DNA from: Gallionella sp. | GTDB lineage: Bacteria; Pseudomonadota; Gammaproteobacteria; Burkholderiales; Gallionellaceae | DNA: 64,000 nt | Direction of reading: 5' to 3' | Assembly: GCA_028710525.1 (NCBI GenBank) | Contig: JAQTTY010000005.1 | Coordinates: 120,790-184,789, forward strand | Shown here: positions 45,511 to 53,059 of the stretch, piece after piece | Numbering within the stretch: the stretch's first letter is position 1 | Layout of the letters: every line of letters starts with the position of its first letter | Translations under genes and position numbers: made by a program | The notes under the pieces: model-generated | Seen by the model: only the letters and a program-made list of their open reading frames with translations | What the model was told of the DNA's origin: nothing | Databases searched by the model: none

Positions 45511-46539
45511 TCATTTCCACAGGGCGTTGCCTGCCCGGTCTTGTACTTGCGACTTCCATGCAGCGCGTACCGCATCAGCGACCGTATCCGGCAGCGGCAC
45601 GTAGCTCAACTCGTCCGCCAATTTATCACCGTTGCGATAAGACCAATCGAAGAACTTCATGATCTCCGCCGCATGTTCGGCAATGGCGGGCGTGCGCTCC
45701 AACAGAATGAAGGTCGCTGCCGTGATGGGCCAGCTATCCTTGCCAGGTTCGTCGGTCAGTATCTCGTAGAAATTATTCGCAGCTGACCATTTTGCTGAGG
45801 CGGCAGCGGCCGCGAAGCTATGCGCATTAGGCGTGACAACCACCCCATCGCGGTTTCTCATCTTGGTATAGACCAGATTCTTTTTAATCAGATCTGCCAG
45901 ATCCAGATAGCCGATGGAATTGGGTGTGGAAGCGATCTTGCGCGTCATACCTTCGGTCTTCTCAGCACCCTCACCCACCGGCCAAGCGACCGACAGCCCT
46001 TCGCCTATGGCGGTCTTCCACTCGGGACTGGCTTTGCTAAGGTAGTTGGTGAAGTTGAAGGTGGTACCGGATTTGTCCGAACGGTACAGCACGGCAATCT
46101 CCGCATTAGGTAGGGCTAGGCCTGGATTCAGTGAAGCAATCAGCGGATCGTTCCAGCGCGTAATCTTGCCCATATAGATATAGGACAGCGTAAAAGCATC
46201 TAACTGCAGCTGACCATTTGCGATACCCCTGATATTCACTGCGGGCACCACACCACCGATTACCGCTGGGAATTGCATCAGCTTGTGCTGGGTCAACTCC
46301 TCCTGCTTGAGTGGCTTGTCACTCGCACCGAAATCGGTACGTGACGCAACGATTTCTGCGATACCTTTGCCCGAACCGACTGGGGTATAGATCAGCGTCG
46401 TGCCAGTCTGTGCCAGATAGGCTTTGCCCCATGCCTGATAGACGGCATTAGGAAAAGTCGCACCCGCACCAAAAATAGCATCCGCACTCGCGACACCTGA
46501 AACTAAAGCCAATACGGCGGCCAACCAAACTGCTTTCAA
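45511..46539 (-). CDS. pstS: PstS-family phosphate-binding protein, paralogue 2
   Basis: Second PstS-like protein (342 aa) with signal peptide (AVWLAAVLALVSGVASADA) and motifs IFGAGATFPNAVYQAWGKAY, VGSGKGIAEI, TDFGASDKPLKQEE and RSDKSGTTFNFTNYL, keeping the phosphate-binding Thr. Clearly homologous to the next gene over its full length. I choose a TTG at 46539, with GGGGAAGAG just before it and a TTGA overlap with the upstream stop; the frame is open further upstream but that part is the reverse reading of the neighbour's end. Confidence 0.88.
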   Translation of the reverse strand: MKAVWLAAVLALVSGVASADAIFGAGATFPNAVYQAWGKAYLAQTGTTLIYTPVGSGKGIAEIVASRTDFGASDKPLKQEELTQHKLMQFPAVIGGVVPAVNIRGIANGQLQLDAFTLSYIYMGKITRWNDPLIASLNPGLALPNAEIAVLYRSDKSGTTFNFTNYLSKASPEWKTAIGEGLSVAWPVGEGAEKTEGMTRKIASTPNSIGYLDLADLIKKNLVYTKMRNRDGVVVTPNAHSFAAAAASAKWSAANNFYEILTDEPGKDSWPITAATFILLERTPAIAEHAAEIMKFFDWSYRNGDKLADELSYVPLPDTVADAVRAAWKSQVQDRAGNALWK

Positions 46540-47369
46540 CTCTTCCCCTTTACTGTCTCGCTCGCGCGTATCCAGTTCTTCCATTCTTCAAATAGTGCGG
46601 CATCGCGCCCCGCGATAACGGAACGCTGCCAGATATTGCCCTGCGTGAAATCATCGTGCTCGATGCAGGCGGCGTGTGCACCCGACTCGCGCAAGATCAA
46701 CTCACCCGCCGCGTAATCCCAGAGCTTCTGTCCGCCATGTAGATACACGTCATAACGTCCCGCTGCGGTGTAACACCAATCCAGCGCGCTCGCGCCGAAG
46801 TTTCGTTGCGAGGCGTAGGGCGGCTTGCTCGCGAGCCGTTTGAGCAGCTTGGCTGGCAGACGCTTCATATCCACACACGCGAGCGCTTCATGCAGCGGAA
46901 TCGGACACTCACGCGCCACCATTTTTTCGCCATTAAGGAAAACACCTTTACCCGCTTCAGCGGCGAACAATTCATCGGACACGGGGTTATACACCACGCC
47001 CATGACACTTTTATGTTCGCGCAACAACGCCACCGAAACCGCAAAATAAGGCAGGCCACGCGTGAAGTTGGAAGTCCCATCTATCGGATCTATGCACCAC
47101 AGACCTTCGTGGCCTTGATCCCACAAAGCTTGCTGTTCCACCTGCGTCATTTCTTCGCCCAATACTGGCACGTTGACGATGGCTTGCAGCTTCTTGATCA
47201 GCGCGGCTTGCGCAGCGATATCCGCCTCAGTACACAAACTACCGTCGCTCTTGCGATGCAATGCCACTTTCAAATAGCGCGGCATCACCTCTTCGGAGGC
47301 CACCAGTTTGACGGCCGCGACCACGGCCTTAAGCACGGCACTCATGCCGCGCGGTGCTGGATGATTCAT
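46536..47369 (-). CDS. Inositol monophosphatase-family phosphatase
   Basis: Mg/Li-sensitive sugar/nucleotide phosphatase fold (277 aa). Metal-site motifs: TEADIAAQ, LGEEM, IDPIDGTSNFTRGLPYFAVS (DPIDGT) and the C-terminal WDYAAGELILRESG (WDxAAG). Family members act on inositol phosphates, 3'-phosphoadenosine-5'-phosphate or fructose-1,6-bisphosphate; the sequence does not decide. Overlaps the upstream redoxin gene (ATGA) and the downstream pstS paralogue (TTGA), so the three are one transcription unit. Confidence 0.85.
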   Translation of the reverse strand: MNHPAPRGMSAVLKAVVAAVKLVASEEVMPRYLKVALHRKSDGSLCTEADIAAQAALIKKLQAIVNVPVLGEEMTQVEQQALWDQGHEGLWCIDPIDGTSNFTRGLPYFAVSVALLREHKSVMGVVYNPVSDELFAAEAGKGVFLNGEKMVARECPIPLHEALACVDMKRLPAKLLKRLASKPPYASQRNFGASALDWCYTAAGRYDVYLHGGQKLWDYAAGELILRESGAHAACIEHDDFTQGNIWQRSVIAGRDAALFEEWKNWIRASETVKGKS

Positions 47370-47920
47370 TCAGATTTCCATTTGATCGAACAACCCATGC
47401 TGGCGATCTGCTCGCGCGGACCGTTGCCGGTCTTGGCGACTTGCAGCATGGCATTGAACAGATCGCGCTCAGCATCAGGCGCGGACTCCTTGCGCGATGC
47501 ATCTAGACGACCACGATATTGCAACTCCAGCTTGGCGTTGAAGCCAAAGAAGTCAGGCGTGCACACCGCACCATAGTTCTTCGCGATCTGTTGGGATTCG
47601 TCCATCACATAAGGGAAAGGGTAGCCGTATTGCTCGGCGACCAGCTTCATGTTGGCGAAGGAGTCTTCCTCGTAATCGGCTGGGTTGTTAGACATGATGG
47701 CGATACTGTTGATGCCGTGCTGCTTGAGCTCCAGCGTGTCGCGGATGATACGTTCGCGTATCGATTTAACGTAAGGGCAGTGGTTGCAGATGAACATCAC
47801 CAACAGACCATTGGGGCCGCGCGCATTGGCGAGGTTGTAGCGCTTACCGTCGATACCGGGCAAATCGAAGTCGGGCGCACTCCAGCCAAAATCGCACAAA
47901 GGCGGTTGCAGACTAACCAT
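47366..47920 (-). CDS. Thioredoxin-fold (redoxin/AhpC-TSA-type) protein
   Basis: The 184-residue protein opens SAPDFDLPGIDGKRYNLAN, the AhpC/TSA-redoxin lead, and has CNHCP in VMFICNHCPYVKSI as active-site dithiol, then NPADYEEDSFANMK and YGAVCTPDFFGFN with the cis-Pro loop (TPD). No signal peptide, so cytosolic. This subgroup is common next to unrelated genes; its reductant and target are unknown. First gene of the unit running into the PstS paralogues. Confidence 0.85.
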   Translation of the reverse strand: MVSLQPPLCDFGWSAPDFDLPGIDGKRYNLANARGPNGLLVMFICNHCPYVKSIRERIIRDTLELKQHGINSIAIMSNNPADYEEDSFANMKLVAEQYGYPFPYVMDESQQIAKNYGAVCTPDFFGFNAKLELQYRGRLDASRKESAPDAERDLFNAMLQVAKTGNGPREQIASMGCSIKWKSE

Positions 47921-48014
47921 CGCTACTCTCCTAAAAAACTTTTTTATGATCCAACTTATGCTCGTTATATTATCACGGCCTAGTCATTTCCTTACCCGCG
48001 GAATAACCCTACAG

Positions 48015-48746
48015 ATGCCACGTTTCTATTGCCCCGCACCGCTCCCCCTTAACGGCAGTTTCGATCTACCGCCTGATGCCGCTCACCACGCCTCACGCGT
48101 ACTGCGCCTACGCGTGGGCGATGCGGTGCAGCTGTTCGACGGCCAAGGCCACGAGAGCCACGGCGTCATCGCCGACCTGAGCGGCAAGCGCGTATTGGTA
48201 GACCAGATCAAATCCGTCAACGCACAGCGTGAGTCGCCCTTGCGCACCGTTTTAGCGCAGGCGCTGTGCAGCAGCGAGAAGATGGACTGGGTGATACAGA
48301 AGGCCACAGAGCTGGGCGTAACCGAGATACAGCCGCTGGACACCGAGCGCAGCGTGGCGCGACTGTCCGCCGAGCGCGCCGAGAAACGCTTGCAGCACTG
48401 GCAACAAGTCGCCATCTCGGCCTGTGAGCAAAGTGGCCGTAACGTGTTGCCCATCATCCAACCGCCACAGGACATCATGGTTTGGCTGCGCACCATGCGC
48501 GAACAGCCCTGTAGCAAATTCATCCTGCTGCCGGAAGGTGCAAAGTCTTTACATGAACAAACCCAACCCCAAGGACAGGCTGTGTTGATGATAGGTGCGG
48601 AAGGTGGCTTCACTACGGCTGAGAGCGACACCGCCTTACTGTGCGGCTTCACGCCGATACGCATGGGCGTGCGCGTGATGCGCACCGAGACTGCTGCGGT
48701 GGCCGGACTGACCGCGCTACAAATGCTGTGGGGCGACTTTAAGTGA
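48015..48746 (+). CDS. rsmE: 16S rRNA (uracil1498-N3)-methyltransferase
   Basis: SPOUT-class methyltransferase of 16S rRNA U1498. N-terminal PUA-like domain (RFYCPAPLPLNGSFDLPPDAAHHASRVLRLRVGD in parts) and C-terminal knotted SAM site: QALCSSEKMDWVIQKATELGV, LPEGAKSL, IGAEGGFTTAES and MRTETAAVAGLTALQ. I use the ATG at 48015 (MPRFYCPAP), the family start; the frame is open upstream. Its stop overlaps the next start (GTGA). Confidence 0.95.
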   Translation: MPRFYCPAPLPLNGSFDLPPDAAHHASRVLRLRVGDAVQLFDGQGHESHGVIADLSGKRVLVDQIKSVNAQRESPLRTVLAQALCSSEKMDWVIQKATELGVTEIQPLDTERSVARLSAERAEKRLQHWQQVAISACEQSGRNVLPIIQPPQDIMVWLRTMREQPCSKFILLPEGAKSLHEQTQPQGQAVLMIGAEGGFTTAESDTALLCGFTPIRMGVRVMRTETAAVAGLTALQMLWGDFK

Positions 48747-49444
48747 AACAAATCTTGATCAGCACCATGTTCCTACTGCTCGCTTGCGGCAGTGCTTATG
48801 CTGACGTGATGCCTGATGTGGTGTATTGGGACACCCCCATCGGCAAGCAACTGCGCGCCCATATGAGCGCCGATGCTGACTACTGGGAACTGAGCCCTAA
48901 CTTCACTGCGCAAGTCACACAGAGTTATTGCTCGGTCGCCAGCGCCATCACTGTGCTCAACTCGTTGCCCATCGCCAAGCCCATCGATCCGCGTTATGCG
49001 CCCTACGCTTACTTCACGCAGAGCAATTATTTCTCACCGCTAGTGAGTAAGGTCATAGGCGCGGAGACTGTGATGCAGATGGGCATGACGCGCGAAGAGA
49101 TGGCCGCTACGCTGAACGCCAACGGCGCACTCGCACACTCCATCCCTGGCGACATACTGAGCGACGACAACTTGCGCACATTGCTGCAAAAGGCATTGGG
49201 CGATGACGGACAGTTCGTGTTGGCCAACTATCTGCGCGCCAGTTTGCATCAGGTCGGCGGCGGACACTGGTCGGTGCTGGCCGCCTACGATGCCGCGAGT
49301 GACCACGTGCTGATCCTGGATGTCGCCAAATACAAATACCCGCCGGCGTGGGTCAGCATCCACAGTCTGCGCGATGCGATCGCTACGCTAGATAGCACCA
49401 GCGGAAAATCACGCGGACTGGTGCTGGTATCGGCGCCTAAATAG
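48743..49444 (+). CDS. Secreted phytochelatin synthase-like cysteine peptidase
   Basis: Bacterial phytochelatin synthase-family proteins mostly hydrolyse glutathione to gamma-glutamylcysteine with little chain extension. The 233-residue precursor starts at a GTG, has a signal peptide (ILISTMFLLLACGSAYA) and the papain-like triad C63 (TQSYCSVASA), H175 (VGGGHWSVLAAY) and D193 (HVLILDVAKYKYPPAWV). It lacks the Cys-rich C-terminal domain of plant enzymes. The signal predicts periplasmic action. Coupled to rsmE by a 4-nt overlap, likely by chance. Confidence 0.85.
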   Translation: MKQILISTMFLLLACGSAYADVMPDVVYWDTPIGKQLRAHMSADADYWELSPNFTAQVTQSYCSVASAITVLNSLPIAKPIDPRYAPYAYFTQSNYFSPLVSKVIGAETVMQMGMTREEMAATLNANGALAHSIPGDILSDDNLRTLLQKALGDDGQFVLANYLRASLHQVGGGHWSVLAAYDAASDHVLILDVAKYKYPPAWVSIHSLRDAIATLDSTSGKSRGLVLVSAPK

Positions 49445-49459
49445 ATTGCAAAACCTATA

Positions 49460-49565
49460 TCCACGAAAGACACGAAAAGCACGAAATGGAAATGCCATGC
49501 ACCGTGTTTCTATCTGTCTTTACTCTGTTGTTGTTTTGTTCGTGTCCTTTAGTGTCTTTCGTGGA
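49460..49565. repeat. Dispersed-type inverted repeat (CCACGAAAGACACGAAA arms)
   Basis: Arms at 49460-49485 (TCCACGAAAGACACGAAAAG then CACGAA) and 49539-49565 (reverse complement, one bulge and a few mismatches) around a 53-nt T-rich loop, between the phytochelatin synthase-like and tautomerase genes. Palindromes with this arm sequence occur in many bacterial genomes from memory; only one copy is in this window. Confidence 0.6.
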
Positions 49566-49604
49566 CAACGCCTTTGACTTCCACTTCAAATACAGGAGAC
49601 GCTC

Positions 49605-49790
49605 ATGCCTTACGTCAATATCAAACTCACCGGCACCTTGAGCCGCGAACAGAAGGCGCAGATCGCTGCCGAGGTCACAGCCACACTGGAGCGCATCGCT
49701 CACAAACCCCCTTCTTATACCTATGTGGTGTTCGATGAAGTGCCCGAACAAAACTGGGCAGTGGCGGGTAAGTTGCTAGATGAGTCGTAG
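49605..49790 (+). CDS. 4-oxalocrotonate tautomerase family enzyme
   Basis: Small (61 aa) hexameric-type tautomerase with the catalytic Pro immediately after the initiator Met (MPYVNIKLTG) and the basic Arg in LERIAHKPP plus YTYVVFDEVPEQNWAVAG, the family C-terminal half. CAGGAG at good spacing precedes the ATG. There is no aromatic catabolic gene nearby, so the substrate is unknown; such orphans are frequent. Confidence 0.88.
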   Translation: MPYVNIKLTGTLSREQKAQIAAEVTATLERIAHKPPSYTYVVFDEVPEQNWAVAGKLLDES

Positions 49791-49827
49791 CGCGGCATGA
49801 TGCGCCCATCGTTCAGAGAGATTAGCC

Positions 49828-51150
49828 ATGCCCATCAAGACCGCCCCCACTGATTTCGTCGCCTGGTTCCGTTCCGTCGCGCCCTATATCAACGCCTTCC
49901 GTGGCAAGACATTCGTCATCGCCTTCGGTGGCGAAGTCGTGGCGGACGGCAAGTTCGTCGAACTGGCACAAGACTTCAACCTACTCGCCGCACTGGGCAT
50001 ACGCTTGGTACTGGTACACGGCGCGCGGCCCCAGATCGAGCAGCACCTGATCAAAAACAACATCAACGGTAGCTACCATCAAGGCATACGTATGACCGAT
50101 GCCGAAACCATGCAATGCGTGAAAGAAGCCGTGGGCCGCGTGCGCGTCGAGATCGAGGCGCTGCTATCTATGGGCTTGGCGAACTCGCCGATGGCCAATG
50201 CCGACATCCGCGTGGCAGGCGGCAACTTCATCACCGCACAACCGATAGGCGTCATCAACGGCGTGGACCTGATGCACACCGGTAGCGTGCGCAAGGTCGA
50301 CGTCGCCGCGCTCAACGACCGCATGGAATTCGGCGAAGTCGTACTGCTTTCGCCGCTGGGTTACTCACCCACCGGCGAAGTGTTCAACGTCACTTTGGAA
50401 GACATCGCCACTGCCACCGCCATCGCGCTAGATGCCGACAAACTGGTATTCCTAATGGATACCGACGGCGTGCAAAACAAGCAAGGCGACTTGCTTAGAG
50501 AGCTCACCGTTGCCCAAGCGCAATCGGTGCTTAACGGCAAGGCCAAACTGCCCGACGATGTCAGCCTGTTCCTGCCCTGCGCGATACGCGCGTGCGAAGC
50601 GGGCGTAGCGCGTACTCACCTCATCAGCCGCCACATCGACGGCTCGGTGCTGCAAGAGTTGTTCAGCGACGAAGGCATAGGCAGCATGGTGGTGGAGAGC
50701 ACCCTCAACACCCTGCGCGATGCCAGCATCGAAGACGTGGGCGGCATCCTGCAACTGCTCAGACCACTGGAAGAACAAGGCATCTTGGTACGGCGCTCAC
50801 GCGAATTGCTGGAACGCGAGATCGAACAATTCGTGGTGCTGGAACACGACCATCGCATCGTCGGCTGCGCCGCGCTCTACCCTTTCCCCGACGAAGCCTC
50901 GGCAGAACTCGCCTGTCTGGCAGTCGATGCGCAATACCGCGACCACGGCTACGGCGAAGCCGTGCTCAACCACATGGTCAGCGTCGCCAAATCACAAGGG
51001 ATGAAAAAGTTGTTCGTCCTCACCACCCGCACCGCGCACTGGTTCCTAGAACGCGGCTTCGTCGAAGCGGAAGTCACCGCCTTGCCGGCGCAGAAAAAGA
51101 CGCTGTATAACTATCAGCGTAGGTCTAAGGTTTTTGTGAGGAAGATTTAG
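49828..51150 (+). CDS. argA: N-acetylglutamate synthase (amino-acid N-acetyltransferase)
   Basis: First step of arginine synthesis. The 440-residue protein combines an amino-acid kinase domain (about 10-285, KTFVIAFGGEVVADGKF, LVLVHGARPQIEQHL, RVAGGNFITAQPIGVINGVDL, LDADKLVFLMDTDG) with a C-terminal GNAT acetyltransferase (about 300-440, LACLAVDAQYRDHGYGEAVLNHM, LFVLTTRTAHWFLERGFVEAEV). This fusion is the classic ArgA, feedback-inhibited by arginine through the kinase domain. Confidence 0.96.
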   Translation: MPIKTAPTDFVAWFRSVAPYINAFRGKTFVIAFGGEVVADGKFVELAQDFNLLAALGIRLVLVHGARPQIEQHLIKNNINGSYHQGIRMTDAETMQCVKEAVGRVRVEIEALLSMGLANSPMANADIRVAGGNFITAQPIGVINGVDLMHTGSVRKVDVAALNDRMEFGEVVLLSPLGYSPTGEVFNVTLEDIATATAIALDADKLVFLMDTDGVQNKQGDLLRELTVAQAQSVLNGKAKLPDDVSLFLPCAIRACEAGVARTHLISRHIDGSVLQELFSDEGIGSMVVESTLNTLRDASIEDVGGILQLLRPLEEQGILVRRSRELLEREIEQFVVLEHDHRIVGCAALYPFPDEASAELACLAVDAQYRDHGYGEAVLNHMVSVAKSQGMKKLFVLTTRTAHWFLERGFVEAEVTALPAQKKTLYNYQRRSKVFVRKI

Positions 51151-51182
51151 TTGAATCTCAGCGGGTTTTGAGGGCTACTTTT

Positions 51183-51686
51183 ATGAGTGTATTCCGTCTT
51201 CACCATAAGTCTTATTTTCCAAAATTATTTGTTGGGCTACTCGCATTTTGGATAGCGATGTTCTGGCTATACCCAACAAAGCTTGCCCCTGAACTATTCC
51301 TGTCGGTGACAGGTGCTATTGCTGCTTTTGTTCACTTCTTATACACACAGCACAATCACAGCACCGAAAGATTTATTAGCTTATTCGGTGGGTTCAACGC
51401 TCGTTACGACCAACTCAACTGCAAACTTAATTCAATACTGTTGCGAGAAAATGCACTTCTTTTAACTCAGGGCGATAAACAAACACTCTACGATTACTTC
51501 AACCTGTGTGCCGAAGAATATCTTTACTACAAAGCCGGCTATATTGATGGCGAGGTCTGGAAATCATGGTTACAGGGAATGAAGCATTTCTGCTCCGACG
51601 ATGAAATACGTCGCCTTTGGCAGGATGAACTCAAATCCGATTCATATTATGGATTTTCCATATCGTTCCTTGATACAGCCGCATAG
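51183..51686 (+). CDS. Hypothetical two-transmembrane protein
   Basis: The 167-residue protein (ATG at 51183; a TTG at 51168 is also in frame) has two hydrophobic segments near the N-terminus (YFPKLFVGLLAFWIAMFWLY; LFLSVTGAIAAFVHFLY) and then a soluble helical region with aromatic and charged residues (RFISLFGGFNARYDQLN, LYDYFNLCAEEYLYYKAGYIDGEVWKSWLQGMKHF in parts). I recognise no family; similar membrane-plus-helical layouts occur in mobile-island orphans. It lies at the boundary between argA and the repeat-rich accessory strip, and its DNA is visibly more AT-rich than argA. Confidence 0.6.
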   Translation: MSVFRLHHKSYFPKLFVGLLAFWIAMFWLYPTKLAPELFLSVTGAIAAFVHFLYTQHNHSTERFISLFGGFNARYDQLNCKLNSILLRENALLLTQGDKQTLYDYFNLCAEEYLYYKAGYIDGEVWKSWLQGMKHFCSDDEIRRLWQDELKSDSYYGFSISFLDTAA

Positions 51687-51829
51687 TTAGTTCTCTATCT
51701 AATTCGTATTTCATTGCACAATTCATTGGATGACGGGCGTTTGTCGGGGGTGGCCCGACAGCCAGATTCTTTCTTTTGCGTCGCCAAAAGAAAGAATCCA
51801 AAGAAAAGGCGACCCCGGTTTACCGCCCT

Positions 51830-52024
51830 TCGGGTTCCCGTGAATAATTCCAAATGAGCGGGGCTGCGGAACTCGCCCGTTGGGCTCAGACAGTCCTCGC
51901 CTAAAGCTCCGCTCATTTTAAATTATTCACGGCGGCGCACAGGGGCCCAAAAGTCAAAAACAGGTTTTGTCTGCTGCGCAGTCCGTAAGTTTTTTGAGTG
52001 ATGCCCGCTTATGCGGGCATCACT
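51830..52024 (-). repeat. Modular repeat unit, copy 1 (inverted relative to copy at 53370)
   Basis: Read on the minus strand: hairpin AGTGATGCCCGC-TTAT-type (51997-52024, 12-bp stem), ACTGCGCAGCAGACAAAACC, TTTTTGACTTTTGGGCCCC, GTGCGCCGCCG, TTTAGGCGAGGACTG, a 15-nt variable joint, GCGAGTTCCGCAGCCCCG and GGGAACCCGAAGG. The same modules occur in the same order at 53370-53625. Confidence 0.75.
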
Positions 52025-52093
52025 GCTGTGTGCTTTTGATTTTGACTACCCTCCCCTTAGCCGCCACCGAGTAGCGCAGACACGTCAGGGGAT

Positions 52094-52200
52094 TTCGGCG
52101 AGGACTGATGAAGCAACTAGCCATTCGACTAAGCGGGTAGAAGTCACCCGCAAGTCGCTGGTTATGTTTGAGTGCCTCGCTGTACTTGCGAGGCCGAGTT
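52094..52200 (+). repeat. Repeat module with internal GCGGGT/ACCCGC hairpin, copy 1
   Basis: About 70 nt starting at GGCGAGGACTGATGAAGCAA (52099) and running through TTCGACTAAGCGGGTAGAAG to GCTGGTTATGTTTGA is almost identical (two differences by eye) to 53495-53570. It is then joined to CGAGTTCCGCAGCC. It contains a stem GCGGGT/ACCCGC with a 7-nt loop. Confidence 0.75.
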
Positions 52201-52431
52201 CCGCAGCCGCCTGACTTGTCGAGCAACGCAGGGAATCCCGTTAGGGATGGCGGGTCGGGGTCGCATTCTTTTGGTTACTTTTGGCTCCGACATAACCTAA
52301 AGGTTAGTCTGCACCGAAGCAACGCTGTCTTGGCGAGACAAGAAAAGTAACTGGCTGTCGGGCCACCCCCGACAAACTGCGATTCCCAATGGCGCAATGA
52401 ATTGCGCCGCTACAAACTAAATCCGCACGCC

Positions 52432-52460
52432 TTGACTTAACGTACGACAGAACGTACGCT
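52432..52460 (+). promoter_or_regulatory. Promoter/operator of the YefM-YoeB operon
   Basis: TTGACT (52432-52437) and TACGCT (52455-52460) are separated by 17 nt, a plausible sigma70 promoter. Two copies of the palindromic hexamer CGTACG (52441-52446, 52453-52458) lie between and over the -10, 12 bp apart centre to centre. E. coli YefM binds paired palindromes with TGTACA cores, so these are good candidates for autoregulatory operators. The hexamers are seen; binding is inferred. Confidence 0.55.
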
Positions 52461-52484
52461 TCCATCCTAATTTAGGAGTTCACC

Positions 52485-52727
52485 ATGACGACACTTACCG
52501 CAAGCGAAGCACGCGTTGGGCTATATCGGCTAATCGATGAGACTGCGGCCAGCCATCAACCCGTGACCATCACAGGCAAACGCAATAACGCTGTGCTGGT
52601 ATCCGCTGAAGACTGGGCGGCAATACAAGAGACATTGTTCCTGTTATCCGTTCCCGGTATGCGCGAGTCGATACGCGAAGGTTTGTCCACGCCAGCAGAG
52701 GAATACTCCAAGGAACTTAACTGGTGA
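52485..52727 (+). CDS. yefM: Type II antitoxin of the Phd/YefM family
   Basis: The 80-residue protein has the Phd/YefM N-terminal DNA-binding/dimerisation fold (TLTASEARVGLYRLIDETAASHQPVTITGKRNNAVLVSAEDWAAIQET in parts) and a C-terminal toxin-binding helix with ESIREGLSTPAEEYSKELNW. TTTAGGAG precedes the ATG. It overlaps the toxin start by 4 nt (GTGA) and should autorepress with the toxin. Confidence 0.93.
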   Translation: MTTLTASEARVGLYRLIDETAASHQPVTITGKRNNAVLVSAEDWAAIQETLFLLSVPGMRESIREGLSTPAEEYSKELNW

Positions 52728-52987
52728 GTTGGCAGCTGGTTTATAGCAAGCATGCTCAGAAAGACGCGGAAAAACTCGCCGCTGCAGGACTGAAAACTAA
52801 GGCGATGTCTTTGCTGGAAATACTGCGCGAGAATCCGTTTCAAAATCCGCCTGCCTATGAGAAGCTGATCGGTGATTTGGCAGGTGCTTATTCGCGACGA
52901 ATCAATATCCAACACCGCCTGGTGTATGAGGTGCTTCAGGATGAAAAAATCGTCAAGGTCATCAGGATGTGGTCACACTACGAATAG
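52724..52987 (+). CDS. yoeB: Type II toxin YoeB (Txe) mRNA interferase
   Basis: Ribosome-dependent endoribonuclease of the RelE fold. The 87-residue protein keeps the catalytic set E46 (PPAYEKLIG), R65 (IQHRLVYEV) and the C-terminal His (H85, MWSHYE); E46 and R65 align at the same numbers as E. coli YoeB. GTG start overlapping the antitoxin stop. The pair looks intact. Confidence 0.94.
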   Translation: MSWQLVYSKHAQKDAEKLAAAGLKTKAMSLLEILRENPFQNPPAYEKLIGDLAGAYSRRINIQHRLVYEVLQDEKIVKVIRMWSHYE

Positions 52988-53059
52988 TCTTACATTCAGA
53001 TACAACGGTGAAAGTAAGCGGAATATCTGAACTTTCGTAAGTCTAAGAAGGGAATTGTC

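Larger units (their letters stand above)
51740..52376. mobile_element. Non-autonomous (MITE-like) element with perfect 26-bp terminal inverted repeats
   Basis: TTTGTCGGGGGTGGCCCGAC at 51740-51759 continues six more bases to 51765 and is repeated exactly, in inverse, at 52351-52376. The TIRs extend imperfectly inward (CTTTCTTTTGCGTCGCCAA against CTTTTCTTGTCTCGCCAA). No transposase gene is inside. The interior contains modular units also found at 53370-53600. A composite of nested repeats mobilised as a unit, or simply a long palindromic repeat, are both possible. Confidence 0.6.
51687..52484. other. Gene-free 798-nt repeat region
   Basis: No credible protein gene. It holds the 637-bp inverted-repeat-bounded element (51740-52376), several hairpins, a short palindromic repeat GCGCAATGAATTGCGC (52392-52407, recurring at 54358-54373) and the YefM/YoeB promoter region. 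Open frames of 60-73 codons here are reverse or shifted readings of repeat DNA. Confidence 0.8.

Noticed and set aside
51695..52350. Open frames of 60-73 codons on both strands (for example one reading GSHSFGYFWLRHNLKV).
   Set aside because: They lie within repeat DNA and change frame between copies; such peptides are typical products of translating dispersed repeats.
52989..53042. Imperfect inverted repeat (CAGATA/TATCTG with CTTAC/GTAAG) between yoeB and the Kazal-like gene as a terminator.
   Set aside because: No T-run and several mismatches; could be an operator, but support is too thin for a feature.
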